A stretch of 64,000 nucleotides of DNA from Ruminococcus sp. (GCF_016283395.1 NZ_JAEEMU010000032.1:1-64000), one strand, 5' to 3'; positions 24,048-33,139 are shown, numbered from the stretch's first letter. Made by a program: numbers and translations. Notes: a model not told the origin generated them from the sequence alone.

Positions 24048-25445
24048 TTATCTTACCTTTTGTCCGTCGTAAAGTTTCTTCGATGAGGAAATTATGATCT
24101 TCGATTTCGGATCAAGTCCGAGATCATCTATCCCTGCATCTGTATTATTTTTATCTCTTATATTTACGCTGTATTTCTTCGCTGTGTATTCCTTTCCGAA
24201 AAATCCCTCGCTCTCCTCTGCAATGAATATCTCTCCTCTTGTCTCGCTTGCTCCGAATTCGATAGCATTGAGCGGTATGCAGTCATACGTGTCCTCGGAA
24301 AGAACACTTCCTTTCATAACGCCTATCTCTCCTGCTTTAAGCTCGTCATCGGACTCAATAGCCAGCTCAACTGTATATCCGCTGCCCTCAGCTGCCTTGT
24401 AAATTCGCTTTACTTCGCAGTTTTCTTTTTTTATCCTGCCGTTTCTGAATTTCAGCTTGAATTTATCCCCCACGGATATATATTCTATGCTGTCATCATC
24501 TACAACTGTCCTGAAAACTATACCTCCCGACATATCAGAGACTATCAACGCCGCGTTTTCAGAAGTAAGCTCACCTAATGAGACAGTTTTCGAGGTTATG
24601 ATGCCCTCTGAGGGACTGTATATGAAACCGTTTGTCTCGTCAAGCTTCCTCAGTGCTTCCAGCCTTTCCTGCTTTTCGGCAAGTCCGTAGCAAACTGTGG
24701 GATCGCTGTTTATGAGTACTGCCGCCGACTCGCTCGTCACATCGCCTGCCCTGACAAGGACGCCTGTGACCACTCCTGCCGTGCTGCTGTAAACTATACA
24801 GCCGTTGTTGTATATCTCTGTGTATCTGTCCAGCTCACGCTGCTTTTCTTCGATACTGTTTGTAATGGTATCGGCTGAGTGCTGATCCTCGTTTTCAAAA
24901 TAGCCCTCACGGGTGGAGATATCCGCGTTGAGACTGTTCTGTATATCGGCTATGCGGCGGCTGAGATGCTCGCTGTCAATACGCAGGAGCTTCTGTCCCG
25001 CGGAAACGCTGTCGCCTGCTTTCACATATACCTCAGCGGTACGCAGTCCTGCTTCCGTAAACACAGGTATACTGCCGTCGTTGGAATAAGCGGAGGCAGT
25101 TTCAAGCTGCTCGGCAATATCCTTTTCCAGCATTGCTGCTTTCTTGTGGAGATACTCCATGTCCAGCTTCATAATGGTCTGATTCTTTATAACTCTGTCT
25201 CCGCACTCAACGTCCAGCTCCGCTACTCTCAGTCCCTCGGGAATGAAAACAGGCTGGCTCTTCAATGCTTCAACTGTTCCGTTGTATTCAAATTCGTGAG
25301 ATATGCTCTTTCTGCTTATGGACATACAGTTCACACGGGGCATACGCTCTGTGTACAACATTCGTGAAGCAAAGGTCAGTATGAGCATTGCTGCAAGAAA
25401 TATCAGAAAATACTTTATTGCTCTCTGTTTTATCTTTTCTTTCAT
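24048..25445 (-). CDS. HlyD/RND-type adaptor-like membrane protein
   Basis: A 465-residue protein anchored by one N-terminal membrane helix (about 12-28). The outside part shows repeated biotinyl-lipoyl-like half motifs (VAELDVECGDRVIKNQTIMKLD, AEVYVKAGDSVSAGQKLLRID, VTGVLVRAGDVTS, ITSKTVSLGELTS) flanking a coiled coil near residues 165-215, then beta-barrel-like sequence. This is the layout of periplasmic adaptor/membrane fusion proteins. In this operon there is no exporter ATPase or MacB; instead it follows two carbohydrate-type permeases 3 bp upstream. Its partner is therefore unclear: it may support a trans-encoded exporter or stabilise the importer complex. Confidence 0.75.
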   Translation of the reverse strand: MKEKIKQRAIKYFLIFLAAMLILTFASRMLYTERMPRVNCMSISRKSISHEFEYNGTVEALKSQPVFIPEGLRVAELDVECGDRVIKNQTIMKLDMEYLHKKAAMLEKDIAEQLETASAYSNDGSIPVFTEAGLRTAEVYVKAGDSVSAGQKLLRIDSEHLSRRIADIQNSLNADISTREGYFENEDQHSADTITNSIEEKQRELDRYTEIYNNGCIVYSSTAGVVTGVLVRAGDVTSESAAVLINSDPTVCYGLAEKQERLEALRKLDETNGFIYSPSEGIITSKTVSLGELTSENAALIVSDMSGGIVFRTVVDDDSIEYISVGDKFKLKFRNGRIKKENCEVKRIYKAAEGSGYTVELAIESDDELKAGEIGVMKGSVLSEDTYDCIPLNAIEFGASETRGEIFIAEESEGFFGKEYTAKKYSVNIRDKNNTDAGIDDLGLDPKSKIIISSSKKLYDGQKVR

Positions 25446-25448
25446 TGT

Positions 25449-26300
25449 CTACTCCTTGAGGGCAGAAGCGATAATTCCCTGTTCAAGCTCGTCCTGCCCT
25501 ATAACGAACACGAATACCGCAGGCACAAGTGTGGCTACTGCCGCAGATAAAAGCATCTCTCCCCTCTCTGCTCCAAGCATGGGCAGATACAGTGACAGCG
25601 GATACAGCCGCTTGTCTTTGAGAAATGTCAGCGGCTGCTCCACCATATTCCAGAGGTCGAGAAAACTAAGTACCACGCAGGCAAGTATACCTGCCTTCCC
25701 GAGAGGAAGTCCGATATACCTGAGTACCTGCCATTCGTTTGCACCGTCTATCCTTGCGGAGTCCGCCACATCACGGGGGATGTCCGCAAAGCCGCGATAT
25801 ATGAGAAATACAGGGAAGGTCGAAAATATCGCAGGCAGTATGACTGCAAGACGATTGTTCATGAGCTTCATACCGTCTATGACAAGATACTGTGAAAGCA
25901 TCGTTACCTGAAACGGTATGAGCATAAATATTATGTATATATCAAACAGAAGCTTTCGTCCTTTGAATTTGAATCTTGCAAACGCCCACGCCGCAGGTAC
26001 AGCTGCAAGTGTCTGAAAAAGCAGTATAGCTCCCGTTATCAGGAATGAGTTCCAGAATACCTTGTAAAAATCGGGGGTGTATAACAGCAGCTCTTTGAAG
26101 TTATTCAGCGTAGGGTACTGAGCGATATAGTCTATCTTTGAATAAGTTCCCTTGAAGTTGATAAGGGGTGAAAGTGTCTTTGAAAGCTCGTCTGAGGACT
26201 GCAATGGAAGTATAACTGCAAGAAACAGCGGAAACATAACAACGATGCATATTACTGCCATTACAGCATACACTGAGGGTATGCGAAGCTTTTTTGTCAT
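25449..26300 (-). CDS. Carbohydrate ABC transporter permease, MalG type
   Basis: A 283-residue permease with six predicted membrane helices. The EAA loop that contacts the ATPase is seen as VADSARIDGANEWQVLRYIGLPL near residue 180. I chose the ATG at 26300 because AAGGAGG precedes it and it overlaps the upstream stop by 4 bp, a coupling typical of MalF/MalG pairs. No ATPase gene is present, so a shared MsmX-like ATPase encoded elsewhere is likely. Confidence 0.88.
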   Translation of the reverse strand: MTKKLRIPSVYAVMAVICIVVMFPLFLAVILPLQSSDELSKTLSPLINFKGTYSKIDYIAQYPTLNNFKELLLYTPDFYKVFWNSFLITGAILLFQTLAAVPAAWAFARFKFKGRKLLFDIYIIFMLIPFQVTMLSQYLVIDGMKLMNNRLAVILPAIFSTFPVFLIYRGFADIPRDVADSARIDGANEWQVLRYIGLPLGKAGILACVVLSFLDLWNMVEQPLTFLKDKRLYPLSLYLPMLGAERGEMLLSAAVATLVPAVFVFVIGQDELEQGIIASALKE

Positions 26301-27154
26301 GTCTGTTCCTCCTTGTCCCATGCCTTTCTGAGCAGCACTATCGCCCCAAGTATGACAGCGAATACGATCACTGCTGCCGCTGCCATTTTGTCAAGGTCCA
26401 TATTCACGAACCAGTTATTGAAAAGATGCTGCAAAAGGTAGATGTGCTGGTCGGGATATGCTCCTGCTACAAGATATGCCTCGCGGAATACCTTGAAGGA
26501 GTTAAGGAATGATATTATTGTGATAGTATAAAGTGTAGGTTTAAGTTCGGGCAGTATGATACGGAAAAGTATCTGCCTGTCATTTGCACCGTCCACCTTC
26601 GCAGCATCAATTACAGCTGTGGATACGCTCATTATGCCCGTAAGCCAGAGAAGCACCGTGTATCCGAGGTTTTTCCATATATAGCTTCCCACCAGCACCC
26701 AGAATGAAGCCGATGAGCTCAGAAAGCTTACCGCGCTGTGTCCGTGAGAGGTAAGGATATTGTTTATATAGCCTGTGTCGCTGAAAAGTATCTGCCACAC
26801 CAGCACAAGGGCTGCGGTAGGAACTGCCAGCGGAAACAAAAGCACAGACTTTATGAGCCTGATGTATTTGAGCCTGCTGAGGGCGTATGCTGCTAAAAAT
26901 GAAACGGATATGAGCAGCGGCAGACATACTCCCACGAATTTTAAAGTATTCTTTACAGCAAGCCTGAATGCTTCGTTACTGAATACAGCTTTATAATTGT
27001 TTACCCCAACAAAATCACCCGTTACAGCTGTACAGAACGACCTGCGCAGAGAGTCCGCAAAGGGCAGGAACGTAAATATAAGCACTCCTGCAAGGCTCGG
27101 CAGCAGGAAGGGCAGATATCCAAGCTTTCTCCGCGAAAATACTTTATTTGTCAT
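26297..27154 (-). CDS. Carbohydrate ABC transporter permease, MalF type
   Basis: A 285-residue six-helix permease. The EAA loop reads VIDAAKVDGANDRQILFRIILPEL near residue 185. Located 2 bp downstream of the binding-protein gene, it forms with the MalG-type partner the membrane channel of an importer for a sugar or similar solute. N-terminal MalF-like extra length is small, so it is of the short UgpA/LacF type. Confidence 0.88.
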   Translation of the reverse strand: MTNKVFSRRKLGYLPFLLPSLAGVLIFTFLPFADSLRRSFCTAVTGDFVGVNNYKAVFSNEAFRLAVKNTLKFVGVCLPLLISVSFLAAYALSRLKYIRLIKSVLLFPLAVPTAALVLVWQILFSDTGYINNILTSHGHSAVSFLSSSASFWVLVGSYIWKNLGYTVLLWLTGIMSVSTAVIDAAKVDGANDRQILFRIILPELKPTLYTITIISFLNSFKVFREAYLVAGAYPDQHIYLLQHLFNNWFVNMDLDKMAAAAVIVFAVILGAIVLLRKAWDKEEQT

Positions 27155-27156
27155 AG

Positions 27157-29349
27157 TTATTCTTTCATTTTCAGCTCAAGCTGCTTTACAGTATCCTCGG
27201 CAGCCTGCTCCGCAGTTACAGTGCCTTCTATGCACTTCTTTCCTGCGTCCTCGATTATCTCTCTTATGGGATACTTTATGAATACAGGCTCGGAGAGAGT
27301 TTTGATATAGCTGTCGAACTCCTTAGCCTCATCATCTGTCATCCATTCCATATCCACCTCAGTTCCCTCTCCATCTTCATTGCTGTCAAAAGGCGGTACA
27401 TATAATGAATAGACATTATCAGCATCTTTGTTCATTTCATAAAAGCCTTCAAGCGCAGCCTTATTTACAGGGAAGCCGTCAGAATGTTCTATTTCCTGAG
27501 CTTCCTCACCAAGTGCGGAGGCTATGAATCTGAATGCATCTTCCTTATTCTTGCTTGACTCGCTTACAGCTATATTGCAGTTGGGTACAAAGCATTTGTC
27601 ACTTTCCATGCCGTATCTGTATGCTGCATCTATATCATTATCTATCTTCATTAATGAAGTTACTACATTAAGTTCATTTTCAAAGCCATTCAATGCACCC
27701 AGAGCAATAACGTTCTTATTCATCTTCTCTGCCATATATCTTGTACCGAAAAAGTATTCGGAGCTTGCCTCATCGCTGTCGGTGCTTGAAATAACATAGG
27801 TATCCATTTCGCTTGGCGATTTATCGTTATTATACAGCTTTGCACAGCTTTCATAAAACTTTTCAAAGGCTGCTTTATCGGGAGTGCCGCTGAGGAGCTT
27901 GTTTCCCTCATACATAAGTCCCATGCGGATAGGATCGGTCTCATCGAAAAAGTCTAAGATAGTATAATGAGGATCTTTTTCCTTGCGGTATTTCTCGCAG
28001 AGGTCGGCTGCATCTGCAAAGGACTTTATTTTATCAAGGTCTTTCCTCTCCGCACCTACGGCAGGTATACGGAATTTGCAGGCAACACTGTAAAGCTTGC
28101 CGTCCTCGGTGTTCCATTTTGCAATATTATCAAGAATATCGCTGTCAGGCAGCCATTTATCCTCATATTTGGAAAGGTCTGTGAGCATATTCTTTTCAAT
28201 GAGGTTATCATTGTCAAGTCCGTCAATGACTATGACATCGGGAGCATTTCCAGACAGTATCTGAGTGGTAAGCTCCTTCATGGCGTCACTGTAGGTCAGA
28301 CCTTCCTTCATGCCCACCTGATAATCTACCTTGATATTTCTGTTGTCCGCAGCAAAGCTGCTGACTATCTGTGAAATGGTGCTGTTCTTTTCAAGACTGT
28401 ATACTTTAAGCTCTGAGGTCACAGCGTTTTCAATCTCGGGATCATAGACGTATTTGTACATACCGCTGTTGAATGTGGCATATATAGTCCCGTCAGGTGC
28501 GCAGTATATGGTACCGAACCGATCGGAGGGATCACCGAAACGGCTTATAAGACCATCGATTATCTGCTCTGCAAAGTTTCCGCCCCATGAGTAGTGATAA
28601 AGTCCGTCCTCACAGCCGATATATATATCATCATTATTTCCTGCGCATATGTCAAGAGCGTGTTCGGCATCGCTTTTTTCAGCCTTGTACTTGCTCATCA
28701 GATCGGCAAGAACATCGGGAACTTCTGCCTCGCAGTTCTTTTCAATATCGAAAATATGTACGCCGTCTCTGTCGCCGTAGAATATCCTGTTTCCTATGAT
28801 GTCAAAGAAGTTTATACGTTCTCCTTTATCTGCCAGTTTCTTAGCCGCACCTGTATTGATATCCACTTCATACAGCGCATCATAATTAAGACCGTAAAGC
28901 TTGCCGTTATCGGCAAATTCAAAATTGTAAATATAATCCGCACCTGTGACCTTGTTACATTCACCTTCGGAATTTATGACACAGGTATCGCCGTCCTTAC
29001 ATACAACTAAGCCATTATCAGATGCCGCATAGACAGCATATATATCGTCATCATCATTTTTAATCAGATCATCGACTTCGCTTCTGAATACTCTTGTGCC
29101 GTCCTTGGATATGTAAACAAGCTCTCTTGCCCACGCGGAAATTACACCTGTCTTTTCGCCGATAGTAACAAACTCGGAAGCACTTTGCATATCATAAAGC
29201 CTGCCTTCTACCTTAGATTCGGCATAGCCGCCCTTTGATGAAAGTAGCTTTACTTCTGTAGCTTTTTCTTTTTCACTGCTGCATGATGTCAGAGGTGCAA
29301 GCATTGCAAGTGACATTATAACAGCTAAAGTCTTTTTAAGTGAGTTCAT
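27157..29349 (-). CDS. Extracellular solute-binding lipoprotein with N-terminal propeller-like region
   Basis: A 730-residue lipoprotein (lipobox LAPLTSC near residue 22), nearly twice the usual size of a MalE-like protein. Residues about 35-320 consist of repeated short beta segments (TRVFRSEVDDL, NGKLYGLNYDALYEVD, IGNRIFYGDRDGVHIFD, DGTIYATFNSGMYKY) that suggest a beta-propeller. From about 330 a family 1 solute-binding domain follows (LKVYSLEKNSTISQIVSSF, ILSGNAPDVIVIDGLD). The propeller may bind a polymer or protein before delivery to the permeases (inference). The ATG at 29349 follows CAGGAGG. It is the first gene of a four-gene operon. Confidence 0.85.
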   Translation of the reverse strand: MNSLKKTLAVIMSLAMLAPLTSCSSEKEKATEVKLLSSKGGYAESKVEGRLYDMQSASEFVTIGEKTGVISAWARELVYISKDGTRVFRSEVDDLIKNDDDDIYAVYAASDNGLVVCKDGDTCVINSEGECNKVTGADYIYNFEFADNGKLYGLNYDALYEVDINTGAAKKLADKGERINFFDIIGNRIFYGDRDGVHIFDIEKNCEAEVPDVLADLMSKYKAEKSDAEHALDICAGNNDDIYIGCEDGLYHYSWGGNFAEQIIDGLISRFGDPSDRFGTIYCAPDGTIYATFNSGMYKYVYDPEIENAVTSELKVYSLEKNSTISQIVSSFAADNRNIKVDYQVGMKEGLTYSDAMKELTTQILSGNAPDVIVIDGLDNDNLIEKNMLTDLSKYEDKWLPDSDILDNIAKWNTEDGKLYSVACKFRIPAVGAERKDLDKIKSFADAADLCEKYRKEKDPHYTILDFFDETDPIRMGLMYEGNKLLSGTPDKAAFEKFYESCAKLYNNDKSPSEMDTYVISSTDSDEASSEYFFGTRYMAEKMNKNVIALGALNGFENELNVVTSLMKIDNDIDAAYRYGMESDKCFVPNCNIAVSESSKNKEDAFRFIASALGEEAQEIEHSDGFPVNKAALEGFYEMNKDADNVYSLYVPPFDSNEDGEGTEVDMEWMTDDEAKEFDSYIKTLSEPVFIKYPIREIIEDAGKKCIEGTVTAEQAAEDTVKQLELKMKE

Positions 29350-29378
29350 TTTTGTGTACCTCCTGTCTTTATGATACC

Positions 29379-29455
29379 ATAATATCACATCAATCTCTAA
29401 AACTCCTCTAATAATTCTCTAATTTTCCTCTAATTAATCTCTAATTTTTCTCTAA
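29379..29455 (-). promoter_or_regulatory. Six-copy 11-bp-period CTCTAA operator array with extended -10
   Basis: CTCTAA begins at 29395, 29406, 29417, 29428, 29439 and 29450, exactly every 11 bp (TTAGAG on the minus strand). On the minus strand it runs up to a TG-extended -10 (TATTAT, 29384-29379), where a -35 would be expected. OmpR/PhoB-class regulators bind direct repeats spaced one helical turn, so this is probably the site by which the adjacent response regulator (29642) activates the binding-protein/permease/adaptor operon. Confidence 0.7.
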
Positions 29456-29493
29456 AACTTTCCAAGCCGCATATTATGTGCTATAATAATTAT

Positions 29494-29615
29494 ATTAGCC
29501 GTTAGCCTTTAGGCGTTAGCTATTAGCCAATGTGTCGCCTTCGGCGAATTATTTAAATATTGTGAGCGCAAGCAAACACTTTCGGCTAAGGGCTCATGGC
29601 TAAGGGCTAAAGGCT
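29494..29615. repeat. Dispersed TTAGCC repeat, copy 2
   Basis: The core (29524-29615) is about 90% identical to 8707-8801; the hairpin TCGCC-TTC-GGCGA is conserved. The left side has extra TTAGCC motifs (TTAGCCGTTAGCCTTTAGG) that are roughly complementary to the GGCTAAGGGCT motifs at the right end, giving imperfect inverted termini as in a MITE. Confidence 0.75.
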
Positions 29616-29641
29616 TTACAAAAAACGAAAGGAAATCTTCT

Positions 29642-30319
29642 ATGCGTATACTTATTATAGAGGACGACAAGGAACAGTGTACTCTGCTGCAATTCCGCCT
29701 TGAAAAAGAGGGATTTTCCGCTGACCTTTGCTTTGACGGCGAGGACGCTGACTACTACCTCAGCCGCAATGCCTACGACCTTGTACTGCTTGACTGTATG
29801 CTCCCACACAAGGACGGTCTTACTATACTTTCGGAAATGCGCAGGAACGGCAATGAAACTCCCGTTATTATGCTTACGGCTCTTGGAGAGCTCAGCGATA
29901 AGATAACAGGTCTGGACTGCGGTGCTGACGACTATATGGTAAAGCCCTATGAATTCGGCGAGCTTATGGCGCGTATCAGGTGCAGGCTGCGCCGTCCCAC
30001 GGGCATCGAGAGCCTTGAAAAGCTCACTGTAGGTGATATAAGCTATAATGCCGAGAGCAAGATGCTGACAGGTCCTGCTGAAAGCTGTACCCTTTCCAAT
30101 AAGGAGAGCGAGCTCCTTGAGCTGTTTATGCGTAATCCAAACCAGACTCTCTCCCGTCAGACTATACTTGCAAGGATATGGGGCGCAGATTACGAGATCG
30201 AGGACGGCAACCTTGACAACTATATCTATTTCGTCCGCAGACGACTGAAAAAGGTGGGGAGCTCCTCATCTGTAAAAACTGTTCACGGCATCGGCTACCG
30301 TCTTTCAACGGAGGGCTGA
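29642..30319 (+). CDS. OmpR-family response regulator
   Basis: A 225-residue two-component regulator. The receiver domain has the acidic pair IIEDDKEQ, phosphoacceptor Asp in LVLLDCMLP (about residue 53), MLTALGE and VKPYEFGEL with the conserved Lys. The C-terminal winged helix (about 130-222) ends in the usual TVHGIGYRL. The cognate kinase follows 2 bp after the stop. The 11-bp-period CTCTAA array in the divergent intergenic region is the likely target. An AAAGGAAA SD precedes the ATG. Confidence 0.93.
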   Translation: MRILIIEDDKEQCTLLQFRLEKEGFSADLCFDGEDADYYLSRNAYDLVLLDCMLPHKDGLTILSEMRRNGNETPVIMLTALGELSDKITGLDCGADDYMVKPYEFGELMARIRCRLRRPTGIESLEKLTVGDISYNAESKMLTGPAESCTLSNKESELLELFMRNPNQTLSRQTILARIWGADYEIEDGNLDNYIYFVRRRLKKVGSSSSVKTVHGIGYRLSTEG

Positions 30320-30321
30320 GT

Positions 30322-31599
30322 ATGTTCAGGAAAGTCCACATACGGCTTACCATGCTGTTTACCGGAGTCTGCACTCTTGTTGTTGCAGTCATGTCGTTGC
30401 TGTATCTTTATCTCAGCTGGAACAACATACAAAAAAATTCTTTCATAAGCTTTAAGACCGATATCGCAAATTTCAGCTCTACTCTTTCAAAAGACCACGT
30501 TATCTCGCAGAGCTGGCTTATGAATATAAATATGAATTACAGCTATCAGCTTTACATTTATGATAACGGCAAGGCTATGCTGTCCACCTCCCAGGGCATG
30601 AGCGAAGAAAACTCCGCGCTGCTGGAGGATATAAAGTCCAAATTCTCCATGGACATACAGCGGCTCAGATACACAGGCTCTGTTGCACATGATGAATTCA
30701 GCTATTCGGCAAAAGACCACCGATATTACGTCGGCATGATCTTCATTTCGGGCGACAAGAGCATAACGGAGGTCTACGCCGTAAAATCTCTCGACAGCCA
30801 GCAAAAACAGCTGAAAAAGCTCATAATATACTTTATTCTCATAATTTTCGGTGCGGCAATAGTATTCTTTGTATTTTCCTACCTCTTTACGAAGCTGCTC
30901 CTTAAGCCTGTAAAACAGGCTCACCAGCAGCAGGCTCACTTTATCGCGGCAGCTTCACACGAGATAAGAAATCCTGTAAATACTATCATGTCCGCTCTTG
31001 ATGCTATGGAGACAAGTGAGGGCGAGCAGCAGCAGTATCTCTCAAAGATCGCCCGAAAAGAGGGCAAACGACTTGCTCTGCTCACCGAGGATCTGCTCAC
31101 TCTTGCGCGTTCGGACAACGGAAGCTTTACTGCGCAAACTGCTCCCACAGAGCTTGATACCCTTGTCCTTGACTGCTATGAGGCATTCCTTTCACCTGCA
31201 AAGGAAAAAAATATAAGCCTTTCGGTAAAGCTGCCTGATGACAATATTCCGAAAGCTATGATAGATGCAGAGCGGATAAATCAGGTAATATCCATACTCC
31301 TCAACAATGCCGTAAGCTATACTCCCGAAAACGGAAAAATAGAGATAGCCTACAGCGTTGATAATTCGCAGCATATCGTGCGCGTTTCCGACAGTGGCTG
31401 CGGTATCTCCGAAGAGGATCGACAGCATATCTTTGAACGCTTTTACCGTGCAGACCGCTCCCGTACAGACCGCTCACACTTTGGTCTCGGGCTGTCCATT
31501 GCAAAAGAGATTATCGACCTCCATAACGGAACTATATCCGTTGAGGACAGTCCCCTCGGCGGTACTTCGTTTACGATATCACTTCCAAATGAAAAATAA
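30322..31599 (+). CDS. Membrane-bound sensor histidine kinase
   Basis: A 425-residue kinase. Two membrane segments (about 8-32 and 170-195) enclose an extracytoplasmic sensor of about 135 residues. The dimerisation helix has FIAAASHEIRNPVNTIMSAL with the phospho-His near residue 213. The ATPase domain shows the N box INQVISILLNNAVSYTPE, G1 VSDSGCGISEED, F box FERFYRADRSR and G2 HFGLGLSIAKEI. It should phosphorylate the regulator encoded directly upstream. No HAMP domain is obvious between the second helix and the His box. A terminator follows. Confidence 0.93.
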   Translation: MFRKVHIRLTMLFTGVCTLVVAVMSLLYLYLSWNNIQKNSFISFKTDIANFSSTLSKDHVISQSWLMNINMNYSYQLYIYDNGKAMLSTSQGMSEENSALLEDIKSKFSMDIQRLRYTGSVAHDEFSYSAKDHRYYVGMIFISGDKSITEVYAVKSLDSQQKQLKKLIIYFILIIFGAAIVFFVFSYLFTKLLLKPVKQAHQQQAHFIAAASHEIRNPVNTIMSALDAMETSEGEQQQYLSKIARKEGKRLALLTEDLLTLARSDNGSFTAQTAPTELDTLVLDCYEAFLSPAKEKNISLSVKLPDDNIPKAMIDAERINQVISILLNNAVSYTPENGKIEIAYSVDNSQHIVRVSDSGCGISEEDRQHIFERFYRADRSRTDRSHFGLGLSIAKEIIDLHNGTISVEDSPLGGTSFTISLPNEK

Positions 31600-31600
31600 G

Positions 31601-31626
31601 AAATCCCCGAAGCAATTCGGGGATTT
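31601..31626 (+). terminator. Terminator of the two-component operon
   Basis: AAATCCCCGA/TCGGGGATTT hairpin directly after the kinase stop. Confidence 0.7.
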
Positions 31627-31635
31627 ATATATTTA

Positions 31636-31660
31636 TGTAGGGACGCGCATTGCGCGTCCG
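31636..31660. repeat. TGTAGGG-type intergenic repeat
   Basis: TGTAGGGACGCGCA followed by TTGCGCGTCCG: a palindrome GGACGCGCA/TGCGCGTCC preceded by TGTAG, resembling the 6487-6514 and 53629-53656 elements. Confidence 0.5.
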
Positions 31661-31701
31661 CAAATAAACAAACACATATCATGTTTTATGCAAAAAGAAA
31701 A

Positions 31702-31724
31702 AAAGCTCCGCATAACGGAGCTTT
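31702..31724. terminator. Hairpin with flanking A-tract
   Basis: AAAGCTCCG/CGGAGCTTT with AAAAAGAAAA on the left; on the minus strand this would be a terminator. No minus-strand gene ends directly before it other than the glycosyltransferase 110 bp away. Confidence 0.45.
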
Positions 31725-31783
31725 AGGAAGGAGTATATAAGTCCATGAGTGAGTGAGTACCCACAGACCGATTTTTAAATAAA

Positions 31784-31822
31784 GCTGACCCTTGATTCAG
31801 GGAAGGGTCAAGGGCTCAGCTG
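31784..31822 (-). terminator. Terminator of the glycosyltransferase gene
   Basis: Near-perfect arms AGCTGACCCTTGA and TCAAGGGCTCAGCT, followed by TTTATTTAAAAA on the minus strand. Confidence 0.6.
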
Positions 31823-31832
31823 AAAGAAATTG

Positions 31833-32792
31833 TCAGTTCGCACTTGCAAAAACAGGCTTTGAAGCACTTCGCTCAAGATGTTTGTATATCTCAAGCCATA
31901 TGTTTTTGCCAGGTTCACTTTTTCTTATCCGCTCCCTGCGTACAGGGTCAAAGAAGCTCTTGAACTCTTCAAGCTCGTTGAGGAAACTGTCATTATACTT
32001 CCTCAGCATAGTATCAAGGTTATCTTTCCATTCGATATAACGCTTGACATCGTAGTTCTCCTTTTCGTAAAGGTGAAGAACCGAAACCTTTGGATTATAT
32101 ATGATATCCACACCGTTTTTCATCATACGGTAGCCAAACTCCCAGTCCTCTATTTCCTGCTCGCGGAAATTCTCATCAATACCGCCGTATCTTCTGATAC
32201 ATTCCATAGGGATAGAAAGATTAGATGTCTGAGTAAATATCATCTTATACTGGACCTTATCAAAATCATAGCTGTAAGGCTCAAGCATTTTAAGACGGAT
32301 ATCCTTAATGAAATAATAGCTCTTTTTCTTGTCAAGCCCGTATTTCTCGGGCTCTGTGAGCCAGTAACGGATACCGTTCCTGAATAACTCTCTGTTTTCG
32401 TAGAATACCTTGTCATCGTCCTCAAAGACTTCCTTTGTAAGACCAAACTGCATTATCGGTCTGCCGCACTTTTTATATGTGTCATAGTGCCCTGAAACGA
32501 AGTTCCTTGAAGCTATCTCATCTCCGTTGAGGAATATAAGAAGTTCGCCCGAAGCTCTCCTTATTCCCTGATTTTTTGCCTGACCTATCCTGCCGTTGGG
32601 AAGTGCAAAACAACGTACTCTGACTTTCGGCTCATAATTTGCGATATACTCCGCAAGTTCGTTGCCTTCGCCGTAGTTTACGAAGATAAGCTCGTATTCT
32701 TCATGGTTGAAGTCCTGGTTCTCGAGTGAATGAAATACTCTAATAGCTCTGTCGGTAGAGTAAGAATAGGGTATTATTATGCTGCATTTCAT
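31833..32792 (-). CDS. Family 2 glycosyltransferase, LytTR-box promoter
   Basis: A 319-residue inverting glycosyltransferase of the GT-A fold. MKCSIIIPYSYSTDRAIRVF opens the nucleotide-sugar domain; LLIFLNGDEIASRNF carries a DxD-like motif (here NGDE) near residue 95; EQEIEDWEFGYRMMKNG is the typical ED-containing acceptor/base motif near 220. The acceptor cannot be predicted. The ATG at 32792 is chosen by its AGGAG SD. The promoter upstream has the same twin-box design as the one for the 35.3-kb RNA, so this gene is a likely output of the adjacent LytTR system. No other glycan genes are adjacent. Confidence 0.87.
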   Translation of the reverse strand: MKCSIIIPYSYSTDRAIRVFHSLENQDFNHEEYELIFVNYGEGNELAEYIANYEPKVRVRCFALPNGRIGQAKNQGIRRASGELLIFLNGDEIASRNFVSGHYDTYKKCGRPIMQFGLTKEVFEDDDKVFYENRELFRNGIRYWLTEPEKYGLDKKKSYYFIKDIRLKMLEPYSYDFDKVQYKMIFTQTSNLSIPMECIRRYGGIDENFREQEIEDWEFGYRMMKNGVDIIYNPKVSVLHLYEKENYDVKRYIEWKDNLDTMLRKYNDSFLNELEEFKSFFDPVRRERIRKSEPGKNIWLEIYKHLERSASKPVFASAN

Positions 32793-32893
32793 AGTTAATT
32801 CTCCTGTCAATATCTTTTTGTACGGTATCCCCATACCGTTTTTAAGTAATCCCCTGCTTTGAAAGCAGATACATAACAACCATAACTGTACCT

Positions 32894-32961
32894 ATTATAG
32901 CGTTAATTGGGTGTAAATTTCAATAAAAATGCGCGAAGTGTAATTTTTAAGCGTGAAATGT
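32894..32961 (-). promoter_or_regulatory. Twin-box LytTR-type promoter, left
   Basis: On the minus strand, boxes ACATTTCACGC (32961-32951) and ACACTTCGCGC (32941-32931) start 20 bp apart. They are followed after 31 nt by TATAAT (32899-32894). The sequence between boxes and -10 also aligns with the right-hand promoter (ATTGA and CGCTA at matching places). It points at the glycosyltransferase gene. Confidence 0.7.
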
Positions 32962-33014
32962 ACGCTTTTGTTCATAGTTCATTCACTTTTTTGCACAATC
33001 CCCCCTCTAAACCA

Positions 33015-33043
33015 TTGACAAAGTGTGAATATCATAGTATAAT
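33015..33043 (+). promoter_or_regulatory. Promoter of the LytTR regulator operon
   Basis: TTGACA (33015-33020), 17 bp, TATAAT (33038-33043): a consensus sigma-A promoter without LytTR boxes. Confidence 0.8.
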
Positions 33044-33139
33044 TAAATCGTTATATGACAGAACGTGCAATCAACCGTTTTACGTTGTTTTTGTCATTTT
33101 TTTAAACAGCAGGACGGTCATGTCAAGGGGGATCAAAAT

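Noticed and set aside
33065..33139. Upstream ATG as start of the LytTR regulator
   Set aside because: It would add 25 residues without homology to receivers and has no ribosome site, whereas the TTG at 33140 has GGGGG at good distance.
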